Shown: positions 28,108 through 36,652 of the stretch, piece by piece
How positions within the stretch are numbered: position 1 is the stretch's first letter
Layout of the letters: the number at the start of each line of letters is the position of its first letter
Source: Flagellimonas aquimarina
Lineage (GTDB): Bacteria; Bacteroidota; Bacteroidia; Flavobacteriales; Flavobacteriaceae
Assembly (NCBI RefSeq): GCF_003149745.1
Contig: NZ_QGEG01000002.1
Coordinates: 1,178,001 to 1,242,000, forward strand
Length of the DNA: 64,000 bases
Reading direction: 5' to 3'
Made by a program: the position numbers and the translations under genes
Notes under the pieces: generated by a model
Told to the model about the DNA's origin: nothing
The model's database searches: none
What the model saw: the letters and a program-made list of their open reading frames with translations, nothing else

Positions 28108-29202
28108 TTAAACATTAAACCTAAAATGCATTACATCACCATCTTTTACAACGTATTCCTTTCCTTCCACGCGCATTTTACCTGCTTCTTTCACCTTAGC
28201 TTCACTTCCGTATTCTACGTAATCGTTATATGCAATAACTTCTGCACGAATAAAGCCTTTTTCAAAATCTGTATGGATGACACCTGCAGCTTGGGGAGCG
28301 GTTGCACCAACCGGAATGGTCCAGGCCCTGACCTCTTTTACGCCAGCTGTAAAATACGTTTCCAAATTTAATAACTTATATGCGCCTCTGATCAACTTGG
28401 CAGAGCCTGGTTCAGAAAGGCCTAGATCTTCTAAAAACAGTTGACGCTCTTCATAGGTATCCAGCTCGGTAATATCAGCTTCAGTACCCACCGCTAAAAA
28501 AATAACTTCTGCATTTTCATTGGCCACTGCCTCTTTTACCTTTTCAACATAGGCATTTCCATTCGTAGCAGCTTCTTCATCAACATTACAGACATACATT
28601 ACTGGTTTATCTGTAATTAATTGTAGAGGTTTTACGTATTCAGCTCGATCATCATCACTTAAGGTAATTGCACGTACAGACTTCCCTGTCTCGAGACCTT
28701 CTTTTAAACTTGTTAAAACGGCGGCTTCTTTTTGGGCTTCTTTGTTCCCTGTTTTTGCAGCTCGTTTTACCTTATCCAATTTCTTTTCAACACTTTCTAA
28801 ATCTTTTAATTGGAGTTCCATGTCTATGGTTTCCTTATCCCTAATTGGGTCTACAGAACCATCTACATGCACAATATTATCATTGTCAAAACATCTTAAC
28901 ACATGAAGAATTGCATCCGTTTCACGAATGTTTCCCAAAAACTGGTTTCCCAATCCTTCCCCTTTACTGGCCCCTTTTACCAATCCTGCAATATCAACAA
29001 TTTCAACGGTTGCCGGAACAACTCGTTCGGGATTAACCAATTCCTCCAATTTCTCCATTCGGGCATCGGGAACGTTAACCACTCCTATATTGGGTTCTAT
29101 GGTGCAAAAGGGAAAGTTGGCGCTCTGCGCCTTTGCATTGGATAAGCAATTAAACAAAGTTGACTTCCCTACGTTTGGCAATCCTACAATACCAGCTTTC
29201 AT
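28108..29202 (-). CDS. ychF: Redox-regulated ATPase YchF
   Basis: An Obg-family P-loop ATPase (364 residues) that binds ribosomes and takes part in stress responses. Motifs are [12 protein letters not shown] (G1), [20 protein letters not shown] (G3), VCNVDE in the non-GTP-specific G4 position, and a C-terminal TGS domain ending in [10 protein letters not shown]. The length is normal. Confidence 0.97.
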   Translation of the reverse strand: MKAGIVGLPNVGKSTLFNCLSNAKAQSANFPFCTIEPNIGVVNVPDARMEKLEELVNPERVVPATVEIVDIAGLVKGASKGEGLGNQFLGNIRETDAILHVLRCFDNDNIVHVDGSVDPIRDKETIDMELQLKDLESVEKKLDKVKRAAKTGNKEAQKEAAVLTSLKEGLETGKSVRAITLSDDDRAEYVKPLQLITDKPVMYVCNVDEEAATNGNAYVEKVKEAVANENAEVIFLAVGTEADITELDTYEERQLFLEDLGLSEPGSAKLIRGAYKLLNLETYFTAGVKEVRAWTIPVGATAPQAAGVIHTDFEKGFIRAEVIAYNDYVEYGSEAKVKEAGKMRVEGKEYVVKDGDVMHFRFNV

Positions 29203-29220
29203 GTTCGAGTTTTAAGGGTG

Positions 29221-29228
29221 CAAATATA
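29221..29228 (-). promoter_or_regulatory. Putative -7 box of ychF
   Basis: TATATTTG on the minus strand, about 19 bp before the start codon. A TTG lies 15 bp further upstream. Confidence 0.4.
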
Positions 29229-29390
29229 AGCCCAATTATAAATCAATTTTAAAAATATTGTAAATACAGACGGGTATTAAACTTTTTAATTTTTACAATG
29301 GTCGTTAATTTGTGTCCTTTCATCCAAAAGATCAATCCTAGGGGTAATAAACTTATTCCAATACTGTTATAACAAAAATTTAAAACACCG

Positions 29391-29822
29391 ATGATTAATA
29401 CTGATTGTGATCCTTTTGATGTGTCTTATATTATAGATGATAGTGAGGTTACCTGCAAAATCCATAAAAAACTTTTGGAAAAATCTAGGCTTTCAAAAAG
29501 CCAGAAAATGTATTCTTCTCCTGTTCAAGCACTTAAATTTTTAGTGCGAGACATCAAAGCAAAAAAGAAAATATTGGTGTTGTTGGATTTAGAAATGCCC
29601 GGGGTGAACGGTATAGATTTTCTGGACATCATAACTGGTCTAGAAGCTTCGGCCCAACAACTAAGCGTATATGTTGTAAGTTCTACAATCCTTGAGCATT
29701 TAGACAATTCTGTTATTTACAATTCAATAATAAAAAGGCACTTTAAAAAACCGTTAAGCCCAAAGGATTTATCCCAAAAAAGTGTCATTAATGCTTGTTT
29801 TGAGGAATATGCATCATATTAA
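29391..29822 (+). CDS. Stand-alone response regulator receiver
   Basis: A 143-residue single-domain CheY-like receiver. The acidic pair is D16/D17, the phospho-acceptor is D66 in LLDLEMPG, the conserved Ser/Thr is in VVSST, and the lysine is in FKKP (about 120). No output domain is present, so it must act by protein contact or phosphorelay. No histidine kinase is adjacent. Confidence 0.9.
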   Translation: MINTDCDPFDVSYIIDDSEVTCKIHKKLLEKSRLSKSQKMYSSPVQALKFLVRDIKAKKKILVLLDLEMPGVNGIDFLDIITGLEASAQQLSVYVVSSTILEHLDNSVIYNSIIKRHFKKPLSPKDLSQKSVINACFEEYASY

Positions 29823-29841
29823 ACAGTGAAGAGCAATCTCA

Positions 29842-29970
29842 CTAGAATCCTTGAAAAAGCATATAAAGTCCAATGACAATGACCGAGATAATTCCCAATA
29901 TGGCAATTACAGAAAGGGTACAACCTATCTGCTTCCAAAATCCATTATATGTTTCTTCCTTTTCTTGCAT
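29842..29970 (-). CDS. Small single-helix membrane protein, 42 residues
   Basis: An ORF of 42 codons plus stop. An acidic start (MQEKEE) leads to an aromatic patch and one membrane helix (about residues 17-39, LSVIAILGIISVIVIGLYML). It fills an otherwise empty gap between the receiver gene and the arginase-family gene, on the opposite strand. An in-frame stop lies a short way upstream. Homology cannot be checked here. Confidence 0.45.
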   Translation of the reverse strand: MQEKEETYNGFWKQIGCTLSVIAILGIISVIVIGLYMLFQGF

Positions 29971-30085
29971 AGCACCCAAACCTTTACGGTCTGCCAAAAG
30001 TAAAAAGAATTGACGTATTCAGGTTTTCGCAAACGGCATAATAGACAAATAACGGAAAGTGTGGATCAGTTCATAACTTTAATGC

Positions 30086-30862
30086 ATGACAAGAATTACA
30101 TTGCAAGGAGTATTATACGACGATAAATCATCTTTTTTAAAAGGTCCTCGGTTGGCTCCTCCCTTAATTAGAGAGGCTTATCACAGTAACTCTGCCAATT
30201 ATTTTTCTGAAGATGGCACTTCAATAACTCCAGATTTATTAAAAGATCAAGGGGATTATAGCGTCTCTGAGTATTTTGATATTGAAAAAATAACCACTGA
30301 AAACCTTGAGAAAGGAAGTCCCCTTCTAACTCTAGGAGGAGATCACTCCATTACCTTTCCTATTTTTAAAGTATTTCAGAAGGTTTATGGGAGTATAGAT
30401 ATTTTACATATTGATGCTCACAGCGACCTATATTCCAAACTAGATGGAGATCCCTTTTCCCATGCTTGCCCTTTTTACAACATCATCAAAAATAATCTGG
30501 CAAACAGATTGGTGCAAGTTGGCATCCGTACCTTAAATTCTGAACAACGGGAAACTGCTAAAAAATATGGGGTCGAAATTATTGAGATGAAAGATTTTGA
30601 TGCTACAAAATTACCAACATTTCAAAATCCACTATATCTATCATTTGATTTGGATGCTCTGGACCCTGCCTTTGCCCCAGGCGTATCTCATCATGAGCCA
30701 GGAGGTTTAACCACAAGACAAGCAATTAGCATTATACAAGGAATTAATGTGCCTATTATAGGAGCAGACATTGTAGAATACAATCCAAAAAGGGATATTA
30801 ACAACATGACTGCAATGGTATGTGCAAAGTTGTTTAAAGAAATAGTTTCAAAAATGGTTTAG
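30086..30862 (+). CDS. Arginase/agmatinase-family ureohydrolase
   Basis: A 258-residue binuclear manganese hydrolase. The metal ligands are GGDHS (H87), IDAHSD (D110, H112, D114) and SFDLDALDP (D188, D190). The family splits agmatine, arginine or related guanidines to urea and an amine. It is shorter than usual agmatinases, and the substrate (agmatine, formimidoylglutamate or guanidine compounds) is not fixed by sequence alone. Confidence 0.87.
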   Translation: MTRITLQGVLYDDKSSFLKGPRLAPPLIREAYHSNSANYFSEDGTSITPDLLKDQGDYSVSEYFDIEKITTENLEKGSPLLTLGGDHSITFPIFKVFQKVYGSIDILHIDAHSDLYSKLDGDPFSHACPFYNIIKNNLANRLVQVGIRTLNSEQRETAKKYGVEIIEMKDFDATKLPTFQNPLYLSFDLDALDPAFAPGVSHHEPGGLTTRQAISIIQGINVPIIGADIVEYNPKRDINNMTAMVCAKLFKEIVSKMV

Positions 30863-30865
30863 GAT

Positions 30866-31219
30866 TTAACCGTCTGGGTGCATAAACTTCTGTTTTCCCA
30901 GAAGCTCGTCCTCGGTCTCCACCCGATCTTCGTCTGGCACACAACAATCTACAGGGCATACAGCGGCACATTGTGGTTCTTCATGAAAGCCCATGCACTC
31001 TGTACATTTATCAGGTGATATGTAGTAAATCTCATCACTTATTGGAACTTGTACTTCATCTGCATTAACAGCTTTTCCATCAGGTAAAACTACGTCTCCC
31101 TTAAGGGAGGTACCATCACTATAGCGCCATTCATCAGCTCCCTCATAAATTGCAGTATTTGGGCACTCAGGTTCACAAGCGCCGCAATTAATACATTCAT
31201 CTGTTATTATAATTGCCAT
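30866..31219 (-). CDS. Ferredoxin with two 4Fe-4S sites
   Basis: A 117-residue ferredoxin. The first cluster motif is C9, C12, C15 and C19 ([12 protein letters not shown]). The second set is C72, C75, C84, C88 and C92/93, with the longer CTECMGF spacing of the YfhL/chromatium-type ferredoxins. About 50 residues separate the two. A matching promoter lies upstream at 31271-31302. Confidence 0.93.
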   Translation of the reverse strand: MAIIITDECINCGACEPECPNTAIYEGADEWRYSDGTSLKGDVVLPDGKAVNADEVQVPISDEIYYISPDKCTECMGFHEEPQCAAVCPVDCCVPDEDRVETEDELLGKQKFMHPDG

Positions 31220-31270
31220 AATTTTCTTTTTCCTTTATGCTAAAATAATTTCAGCATGCTTACTTTTGGG

Positions 31271-31302
31271 CAAAAATAAACCCTACCAAATTAGTGTACA
31301 AA
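31271..31302 (-). promoter_or_regulatory. Promoter of the ferredoxin gene
   Basis: On the minus strand, TTTG (31302-31299), 20 bp and TATTTTTG (31278-31271) match the TTTG/TAnnTTTG consensus well. The leader is about 45 bases. Confidence 0.6.
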
Positions 31303-31306
31303 TATA

Positions 31307-32353
31307 ATGACGGCGTATCCCTCTACTTTAAAAGCTTTTGTTAAACTTGGAAGTTTTATCGGTGATTTTTGTGAAAATCATAATTCTCCTGCCAGTGAAA
31401 GTCACCAAGAGTTTCATAACGTTGTAATACGAGCAGAACTACAGAACAGTTGGTTTAATCAAGAAAATATTTTATTTGCCCTTGAGCAATGGTCAATGCT
31501 GCTTACAGAAAAGCATTTAACGGATTGGCTTTCTCACTATAACATTGATGCATCAAAAAAAACTAATACAATTGGTCTGGTAATGGCCGGAAATATTCCT
31601 TTGGTCGGATTCCATGACTTTTTATGTGTTTTACTGTCCGGCAATAAGGTTTTGGCAAAACTGTCATCAAATGACACTGTGCTTCTGCCTTTTCTTTCTA
31701 AGTATTTGATAGAGGAAGACCCCTCACTTGAAGATAAAATGCAGTTTGTTGAGGGTAAATTTGAAAGCTTTGACGCGGTCATTGCAACTGGAAGCAATAA
31801 TACAAGTAGATATTTTGAATATTATTTTGGAAAGAAACCGAACATCATAAGGAAGAACAGAAACTCTGTAGCTGTTCTGACCGGAAACGAATCAAAAGAA
31901 CAACTTAAAGCGTTAGGAGAGGACATTTTTAGGTACTATGGATTGGGATGCAGAAATGTTTCAAAAATATATGTCCCAAAAGACTACAACTTTGATGAGT
32001 TTTTTAATGGTGTTTTTCCTTTTAAGGATATTATACATCAAAATAAATATGCCAACAATTACGACTATAACAAGGCAGTTTATCTAATGAGTGAGTTCAA
32101 AATTTTGGACAATGGCTTTCTTATTCTAAAGGAAGATAAGAGCTTTTCATCCCCAATCGCCTCCTTATTCTATGAATACTATGACACGCTTTCAGGTCTA
32201 AAAAAAGAAATCCAAGAAAACAAAGAACATATTCAGTGTATAGTATCTAATGGAGTGCTAGATGGAGAGATTAATTATGGCGAAACTCAAAAGCCAAAAT
32301 TAGATGACTATGCTGATGGAGTTAACACCATGGACTTTTTATTACTGCTTTAG
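31307..32353 (+). CDS. LuxC-like acyl-CoA reductase
   Basis: A 348-residue aldehyde-dehydrogenase-fold protein of the acyl-CoA reductase (LuxC) type. GNIPLVGFHDFLCVLLSGNKV and GLGCRNVSKIYVP (with the likely nucleophile Cys) are characteristic. It would reduce acyl-CoA to aldehyde with NAD(P)H. No luciferase genes are near. It is divergent from the ferredoxin and precedes serC by 70 bp. Confidence 0.83.
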   Translation: MTAYPSTLKAFVKLGSFIGDFCENHNSPASESHQEFHNVVIRAELQNSWFNQENILFALEQWSMLLTEKHLTDWLSHYNIDASKKTNTIGLVMAGNIPLVGFHDFLCVLLSGNKVLAKLSSNDTVLLPFLSKYLIEEDPSLEDKMQFVEGKFESFDAVIATGSNNTSRYFEYYFGKKPNIIRKNRNSVAVLTGNESKEQLKALGEDIFRYYGLGCRNVSKIYVPKDYNFDEFFNGVFPFKDIIHQNKYANNYDYNKAVYLMSEFKILDNGFLILKEDKSFSSPIASLFYEYYDTLSGLKKEIQENKEHIQCIVSNGVLDGEINYGETQKPKLDDYADGVNTMDFLLLL

Positions 32354-32423
32354 AAAAACTAGATCGTTTTCAATCATTTTTGTTTCCAAGAATTTTTCGA
32401 CCTTTGCCTCTTAATTATTATAA

Positions 32424-33488
32424 ATGAAAAAGCACAATTTTAGCGCAGGACCTTGTATTTTGCCTCAAGAAGTAATGCAGAAAGCTTCAGAAGCAGTTGT
32501 TGAACTTGATGGTATTGGTCTATCACTTATAGAGATCTCTCACAGAAGCAAAGAGTTTGTTGCCATAATGGAAAAAGCGCGCTCCTTGGCTCTAGAGCTT
32601 TTGGGTTTGGAAGGAAAAGGGTATCAAGCGTTATTCCTACAAGGTGGAGCAAGCACCCAGTTTTTAATGGCCGCGTACAATTTGTTGAATAAAAAGGCAG
32701 GATATATCAATACAGGCACATGGAGTTTAAAAGCCATTAAGGAAGCAAAGTTGTTTGGTGAAATAGTGGAAGTTGCTTCTTCACAAGATCAAAACTTCAA
32801 TTACATTCCAAAAGGATATTCAATTCCGAACGATTTGGATTATTTGCACTTAACTTCTAACAACACCATTTTTGGAACACAGATAAAAAATTTCCCAAAG
32901 ACAAATGTTCCCTTGGTCTGTGACATGAGTTCAGATATTTTCTCCAGACAGATGGATTTTTCCAAATTCGATTTAATTTATGCTGGAGCACAAAAAAATA
33001 TGGGTCCCGCAGGAACAACCTTAATTGTTGTTAAAGAAGACATTTTGGGCAAAGTATCACACAAAATTCCATCAATGTTAGATTATGCAGTGCACATAGG
33101 AAAAGATAGCATGTTCAATACACCACCTGTATTTCCAGTGTATGTCTCTATGCTAACCATGCAATGGCTAAAAGATTTGGGAGGAATAGGTGCTATTGAA
33201 GAGATCAACGAAAGAAAGGCAAATCTTATCTATTCTGAAATAGAATTGAATCCTGTTTTTTCTGGTTATGCTGCAAAAGAAGACCGATCCATAATGAACG
33301 CTACATTTAATATTACAGATGACTCACTAAAGGAAATATTTGATGAAAAATGCAAAGAAGCCGGAATAAATGGTCTTAATGGACATAGGTCTGTTGGTGG
33401 CTATAGAGCTTCTATGTACAATGCCCTTCCCCTTGAAAGTGTAGGTGTTCTGGTAGATATTATGAGCGATTTAGAAAAAAAAGGATAG
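32424..33488 (+). CDS. serC: Phosphoserine aminotransferase
   Basis: SerC (354 residues) makes phosphoserine from 3-phosphohydroxypyruvate and glutamate, using PLP. HNFSAGPCILP opens the protein. The PLP lysine is K191 in AGAQKNMGPAG, and the C-terminal GHRSVGGYRASMYNA binds phosphate. It is 4 bp upstream of serA, so the first two serine-pathway steps are coupled. Confidence 0.97.
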   Translation: MKKHNFSAGPCILPQEVMQKASEAVVELDGIGLSLIEISHRSKEFVAIMEKARSLALELLGLEGKGYQALFLQGGASTQFLMAAYNLLNKKAGYINTGTWSLKAIKEAKLFGEIVEVASSQDQNFNYIPKGYSIPNDLDYLHLTSNNTIFGTQIKNFPKTNVPLVCDMSSDIFSRQMDFSKFDLIYAGAQKNMGPAGTTLIVVKEDILGKVSHKIPSMLDYAVHIGKDSMFNTPPVFPVYVSMLTMQWLKDLGGIGAIEEINERKANLIYSEIELNPVFSGYAAKEDRSIMNATFNITDDSLKEIFDEKCKEAGINGLNGHRSVGGYRASMYNALPLESVGVLVDIMSDLEKKG

Positions 33489-33492
33489 GTTA

Positions 33493-34446
33493 ATGAGCAA
33501 AATTTTAGCAAACGACGGAATAGCAAAGACCGGAATTGACCTACTTGAAAAAGCGGGTTTTGAAGTAATCACAACGACTGTAGCGCAAGAACAATTGGCC
33601 AATTTTATCAATGATAACGATATAAGTTGTCTGTTGGTAAGAAGCGCAACAGAAGCAAGAAAATCGTTAATCGATTCTTGCCCAAACCTTAAACTTATTG
33701 GACGTGGTGGGGTTGGTATGGACAATATAGATGTTGACTACGCAAAATCAAAAGGAGTTCATATCATAAACACTCCAGCAGCGTCATCCGAATCTGTTGC
33801 AGAATTGGTTTTTGCACATTTATTCGGTGGTGTTCGTTTTTTATATGATTCAAATAGGAATATGCCCCTAGATGGGGATAGTAAGTTCAAACAACTTAAG
33901 AAGAGTTACGCTGGTGGTACAGAATTACGGGGGAAAACTTTGGGTTTAATCGGGTTTGGAAGAATTGGTCAAGCAACTGCAAAAATGGCTTTAGGCCTAG
34001 GAATGAAAGTTTTGTACAATGATAAACTTGTACCTAAAGCTACTCTAGAGGTGCCTTTTTTTGATGGTCAATCCATAAAATTTGACCTTGAGAACAGCGC
34101 TATGGATGACGTTCTTAAAACCTCCGATTTTATAAGCGTTCATGTTCCGGCGCAGAAAACCTACGTTCTTGGTAAAAAAGAATTTGAAATGATGAAACCC
34201 GGCGTTGGAGTAATCAATGCTTCTCGTGGGGGAGTTTTAGATGAAGTTGCGTTGGTGGATGCCCTTGAGTCAGAAAAAATAGCCTTTGCAGGATTAGATG
34301 TTTTTGAATCTGAACCAAACCCAGAAATACGAATATTAATGCACCCGCAAATATCTCTCACTCCTCATATAGGTGCCGCAACAAAAGAAGCACAACAACG
34401 CATAGGTACAGAATTGGCTGCGCAAATTATTAAATTGCTCAAATAA
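33493..34446 (+). CDS. serA: D-3-phosphoglycerate dehydrogenase
   Basis: A 317-residue D-2-hydroxyacid dehydrogenase. The Rossmann loop is LGLIGFGRIGQATAK. The catalytic Arg, Glu and His lie in NASRGGVLDEVAL, FESEPNPEI and LTPHIGAATKEAQ. It lacks the C-terminal ACT regulatory domain of long SerA, like other short bacterial versions. Context with serC supports phosphoglycerate as substrate. Confidence 0.92.
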   Translation: MSKILANDGIAKTGIDLLEKAGFEVITTTVAQEQLANFINDNDISCLLVRSATEARKSLIDSCPNLKLIGRGGVGMDNIDVDYAKSKGVHIINTPAASSESVAELVFAHLFGGVRFLYDSNRNMPLDGDSKFKQLKKSYAGGTELRGKTLGLIGFGRIGQATAKMALGLGMKVLYNDKLVPKATLEVPFFDGQSIKFDLENSAMDDVLKTSDFISVHVPAQKTYVLGKKEFEMMKPGVGVINASRGGVLDEVALVDALESEKIAFAGLDVFESEPNPEIRILMHPQISLTPHIGAATKEAQQRIGTELAAQIIKLLK

Positions 34447-34515
34447 GTTCATTTTAAAGCAGTTAAGCAAAACGTTCTTTTTTGTACATTGTCATTCTAA
34501 ACTAAACACTATAAA

Positions 34516-35157
34516 ATGTCAGGATTATTAGATTTATTGAACAGCCCAATGGGTAAACAATTGATAAGCGGTGTAGCGGGTCAAACGGGGCAACCCGAGA
34601 ATAAAACAGCAGATGTGCTAAGCATGGCCATGCCTCTTTTAATGGGGGCCATGAAGAAAAACGCAGCCACTCCAGGCGGTGCGCAGGGCTTGATGAATGC
34701 ACTATCGTCAAAACACGATGGTAGTATATTGGATAACCTTGGAGGTCTATTTGGCGGAGGCGTTGATCAGGGAGTTATGGATGATGGCGCTGGTATATTA
34801 GGTCATGTTTTTGGATCTAAACAACCACAGGTGGAAAATGCCCTAAGCAGTAAATCAGGAATTGATGCTGGCTCGATTTCACAAATTCTAAAAATTGCGG
34901 CCCCTATTTTATTGGGTTATTTGGGTAAACAAACAAAACAACAAAATGTGAGCAGCCCAGATGCATTAAGCGGTCTTTTAGGTGGTCTAATGGGCGGAGG
35001 CAATACTGCCAACAAACAGCAGTCTTTAATCGAGAGCTTTTTAGACTCGGATGGGGACGGGAGCGTAATAGATGATCTAGCAGGAATGGTATTAAATGGC
35101 GGAGGTCAAAAAAAGAGCGGACTTGGAGGTCTTTTAGGAGGTCTTTTTGGAAAATAA
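34516..35157 (+). CDS. DUF937-type protein
   Basis: A 213-residue Gly/Leu/Met-rich protein. The LLNSPMGKQLISGVAGQTG opening and repeated LLGGL motifs are typical of DUF937 proteins. Near the C-terminus DSDGDGSVIDDLAGM looks like an EF-hand-like calcium loop. No signal peptide is present. The function is unknown. It is followed by a strong terminator. Confidence 0.85.
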   Translation: MSGLLDLLNSPMGKQLISGVAGQTGQPENKTADVLSMAMPLLMGAMKKNAATPGGAQGLMNALSSKHDGSILDNLGGLFGGGVDQGVMDDGAGILGHVFGSKQPQVENALSSKSGIDAGSISQILKIAAPILLGYLGKQTKQQNVSSPDALSGLLGGLMGGGNTANKQQSLIESFLDSDGDGSVIDDLAGMVLNGGGQKKSGLGGLLGGLFGK

Positions 35158-35181
35158 GCACGCATCTTAACTTTATTTAAC

Positions 35182-35213
35182 AAAGCCATTTAGATTTCTA
35201 AATGGCTTTTTTT
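35182..35213 (+). terminator. Intrinsic terminator after the DUF937 gene
   Basis: AAAGCCATTTAG (35182-35193), loop ATTT and CTAAATGGCTTT (35198-35209) make a perfect 12-bp stem followed by Ts. It ends just before the next gene. Confidence 0.9.
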
Positions 35214-35226
35214 GTACTTTAATGTT

Positions 35227-35685
35227 ATGAAAAAGAACGATTTAAATAAATTAATTGCACTCTTCTTGGTTTTAGGATTGTTTGCATCCTGCACTGCAAA
35301 AAAAGAAGCACTTGATATTTCAACCAAAGAAAAAGAAGTATTTAATTCCAATGCCGAAGAACAAGTTGAGATAAAAAATGAGGAAACAGAATACGAAATC
35401 ACCATTATTGAGCCAGGCTTTTATACATGGCTGCAAAGTATAGCGAGACCTGAAGGTTACTATTCTCAAAGCTTCTTGGAAAACAGAAATAGACTAATGG
35501 TCATCAATTGGAACCAACGGGTCTTACAGCCTCAGCGCTTCAACCCAAATCTGTATGAACTTCAGATAAACTACGACCCCAACATTGATTATGGGTATGA
35601 AGTAAATTATAAACTGTATAACTATTTCATTTATTTTCAACGTAAATACAACCAACGTTTAGGTCCTTTTATACCTAGGATATAA
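35227..35685 (+). CDS. Small lipoprotein (DUF6146-like)
   Basis: A 152-residue lipoprotein. The signal peptide ends in LFASC (lipid Cys near residue 22), then an acidic spacer and a C-terminal domain with PGFYTWLQSIARPEGYYS and tyrosine-rich strands. The ATG at 35227 is preferred to a TTG five codons earlier, because it gives a proper signal peptide. I believe it matches the DUF6146 family of Flavobacteriia, but that name is from memory. Confidence 0.75.
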   Translation: MKKNDLNKLIALFLVLGLFASCTAKKEALDISTKEKEVFNSNAEEQVEIKNEETEYEITIIEPGFYTWLQSIARPEGYYSQSFLENRNRLMVINWNQRVLQPQRFNPNLYELQINYDPNIDYGYEVNYKLYNYFIYFQRKYNQRLGPFIPRI

Positions 35686-35715
35686 TGTGCTATTTTTGCC
35701 ATCGAAAACCTGTTG

Positions 35716-36231
35716 ATGGAAAAATTAAAAAATCGTTGGGACATTACTGAGAATTGGCATCTTTTCTTTCCTTTTTTCGGGATTTTACTAGTTTTACTTA
35801 CGGCCTATACCATTGCAAGGCGCATTTTACATTTGTTGGATCTTAACAATACCATGTTAGAATGGATATTTACCTTGGGCGCAGGTTTTGCCATATATTA
35901 TTTATTGCTTCGCTTTTTTCTATGGTGCTTTAAAAAATTAGCAAATAAATGGCCAGTGGAGCAAAGATGGGAGATGATCGCAATCTTTATTGTATTTGCT
36001 GTAACAGGAAGTATATCAGGAAAACTTGCAGGCCCCTTAACGGAATTAATTGGTCTAAAACAAGACACCGTGAGTGGATGGATTTTCTGGACTGCTAGAA
36101 TTCTGCTCATCTTTCCAATTTACCAGATTTTGTTGGTTTTCTTTGGATGGTTGTTTGGACAATTTCGCTTTTTTTGGAACTTTGAGAAGAAAATGTTGAA
36201 GCGCATGGGATTGGGCTTTTTATTTAATTAA
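35716..36231 (+). CDS. Membrane protein (DUF6787-like)
   Basis: A 171-residue protein with about four membrane helices and tryptophan-rich ends (RWDITENWHLF opening). The start is the ATG at 35716 rather than the TTG one codon before. It is 30 bp after the lipoprotein gene, likely one operon. No function is known; the DUF name is tentative. Confidence 0.72.
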   Translation: MEKLKNRWDITENWHLFFPFFGILLVLLTAYTIARRILHLLDLNNTMLEWIFTLGAGFAIYYLLLRFFLWCFKKLANKWPVEQRWEMIAIFIVFAVTGSISGKLAGPLTELIGLKQDTVSGWIFWTARILLIFPIYQILLVFFGWLFGQFRFFWNFEKKMLKRMGLGFLFN

Positions 36232-36270
36232 TTATGTTTTTCTTAACACACCGGAAGCCAACAAATTATT

Positions 36271-36278
36271 TAGATTTG
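36271..36278 (+). promoter_or_regulatory. Possible -7 box of the receptor/transport locus
   Basis: TAGATTTG fits TAnnTTTG but lies only 7 bp before the ATG at 36286, implying an almost leaderless transcript. No good -33 element is seen, so this is weak. Confidence 0.25.
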
Positions 36279-36285
36279 CTTTGTA

Positions 36286-36588
36286 ATGAAGGATTTTAGA
36301 AAAATTCTTGGGCTTTTCCTGTTTGTTTCCTTGATGTTGGTCAAGGTTTCATCATTACACGTGTATTCACACCAAGACGGTGATCAAGAAAAAATTGAGA
36401 ATTGCAAAATCTGTGATTTGGTAGTTGAAAACCAAGGCATGGAACTTAATCAAGTTGTAAATTCTGAAGCTTTATATACTACATTTCTCAACTTACAAGA
36501 CAATAACTTTTACTACATAAGTCTTAACACTAAAAAAGACTTTTCTTATCACCTATTTTCTCGGCCTCCTCCTCAACACATTAGTTAA
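36286..36588 (+). CDS. Small membrane-anchored His/CxxC protein (first copy)
   Basis: A 100-residue protein. One N-terminal membrane or signal helix (about residues 7-23) precedes a short exported region with H25 and H29 (LHVYSHQDG) and a CKIC pair (C40, C43). It ends in a LFSRPPPQ motif. The layout is shared with the 113-residue protein at 39702-40043 and resembles DUF2946-type proteins. The His and CxxC residues could bind a metal ion. It is 64 bp upstream of the TonB-dependent receptor. Confidence 0.7.
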   Translation: MKDFRKILGLFLFVSLMLVKVSSLHVYSHQDGDQEKIENCKICDLVVENQGMELNQVVNSEALYTTFLNLQDNNFYYISLNTKKDFSYHLFSRPPPQHIS

Positions 36589-36601
36589 TTAGCCAAAACA
36601 T

Positions 36602-36619
36602 TCCGTCTTTCTATACGGA
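36602..36619 (+). other. Short hairpin between the CxxC gene and the receptor gene
   Basis: TCCGT, 8-base loop and ACGGA form a 5-bp stem 13 bp past the CxxC-protein stop codon. A T-rich stretch follows after a few bases. It may be a partial attenuator. Confidence 0.35.
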
Positions 36620-36652
36620 CTATCTATTTTTTATTAATTTATTTTTTTCAGA

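Noticed and set aside
31307..32353. A bioluminescence (lux) locus because of the LuxC-like enzyme
   Set aside because: No luxA, luxB, luxD or luxE-like genes are nearby; the family is widespread in Flavobacteriaceae without luminescence.
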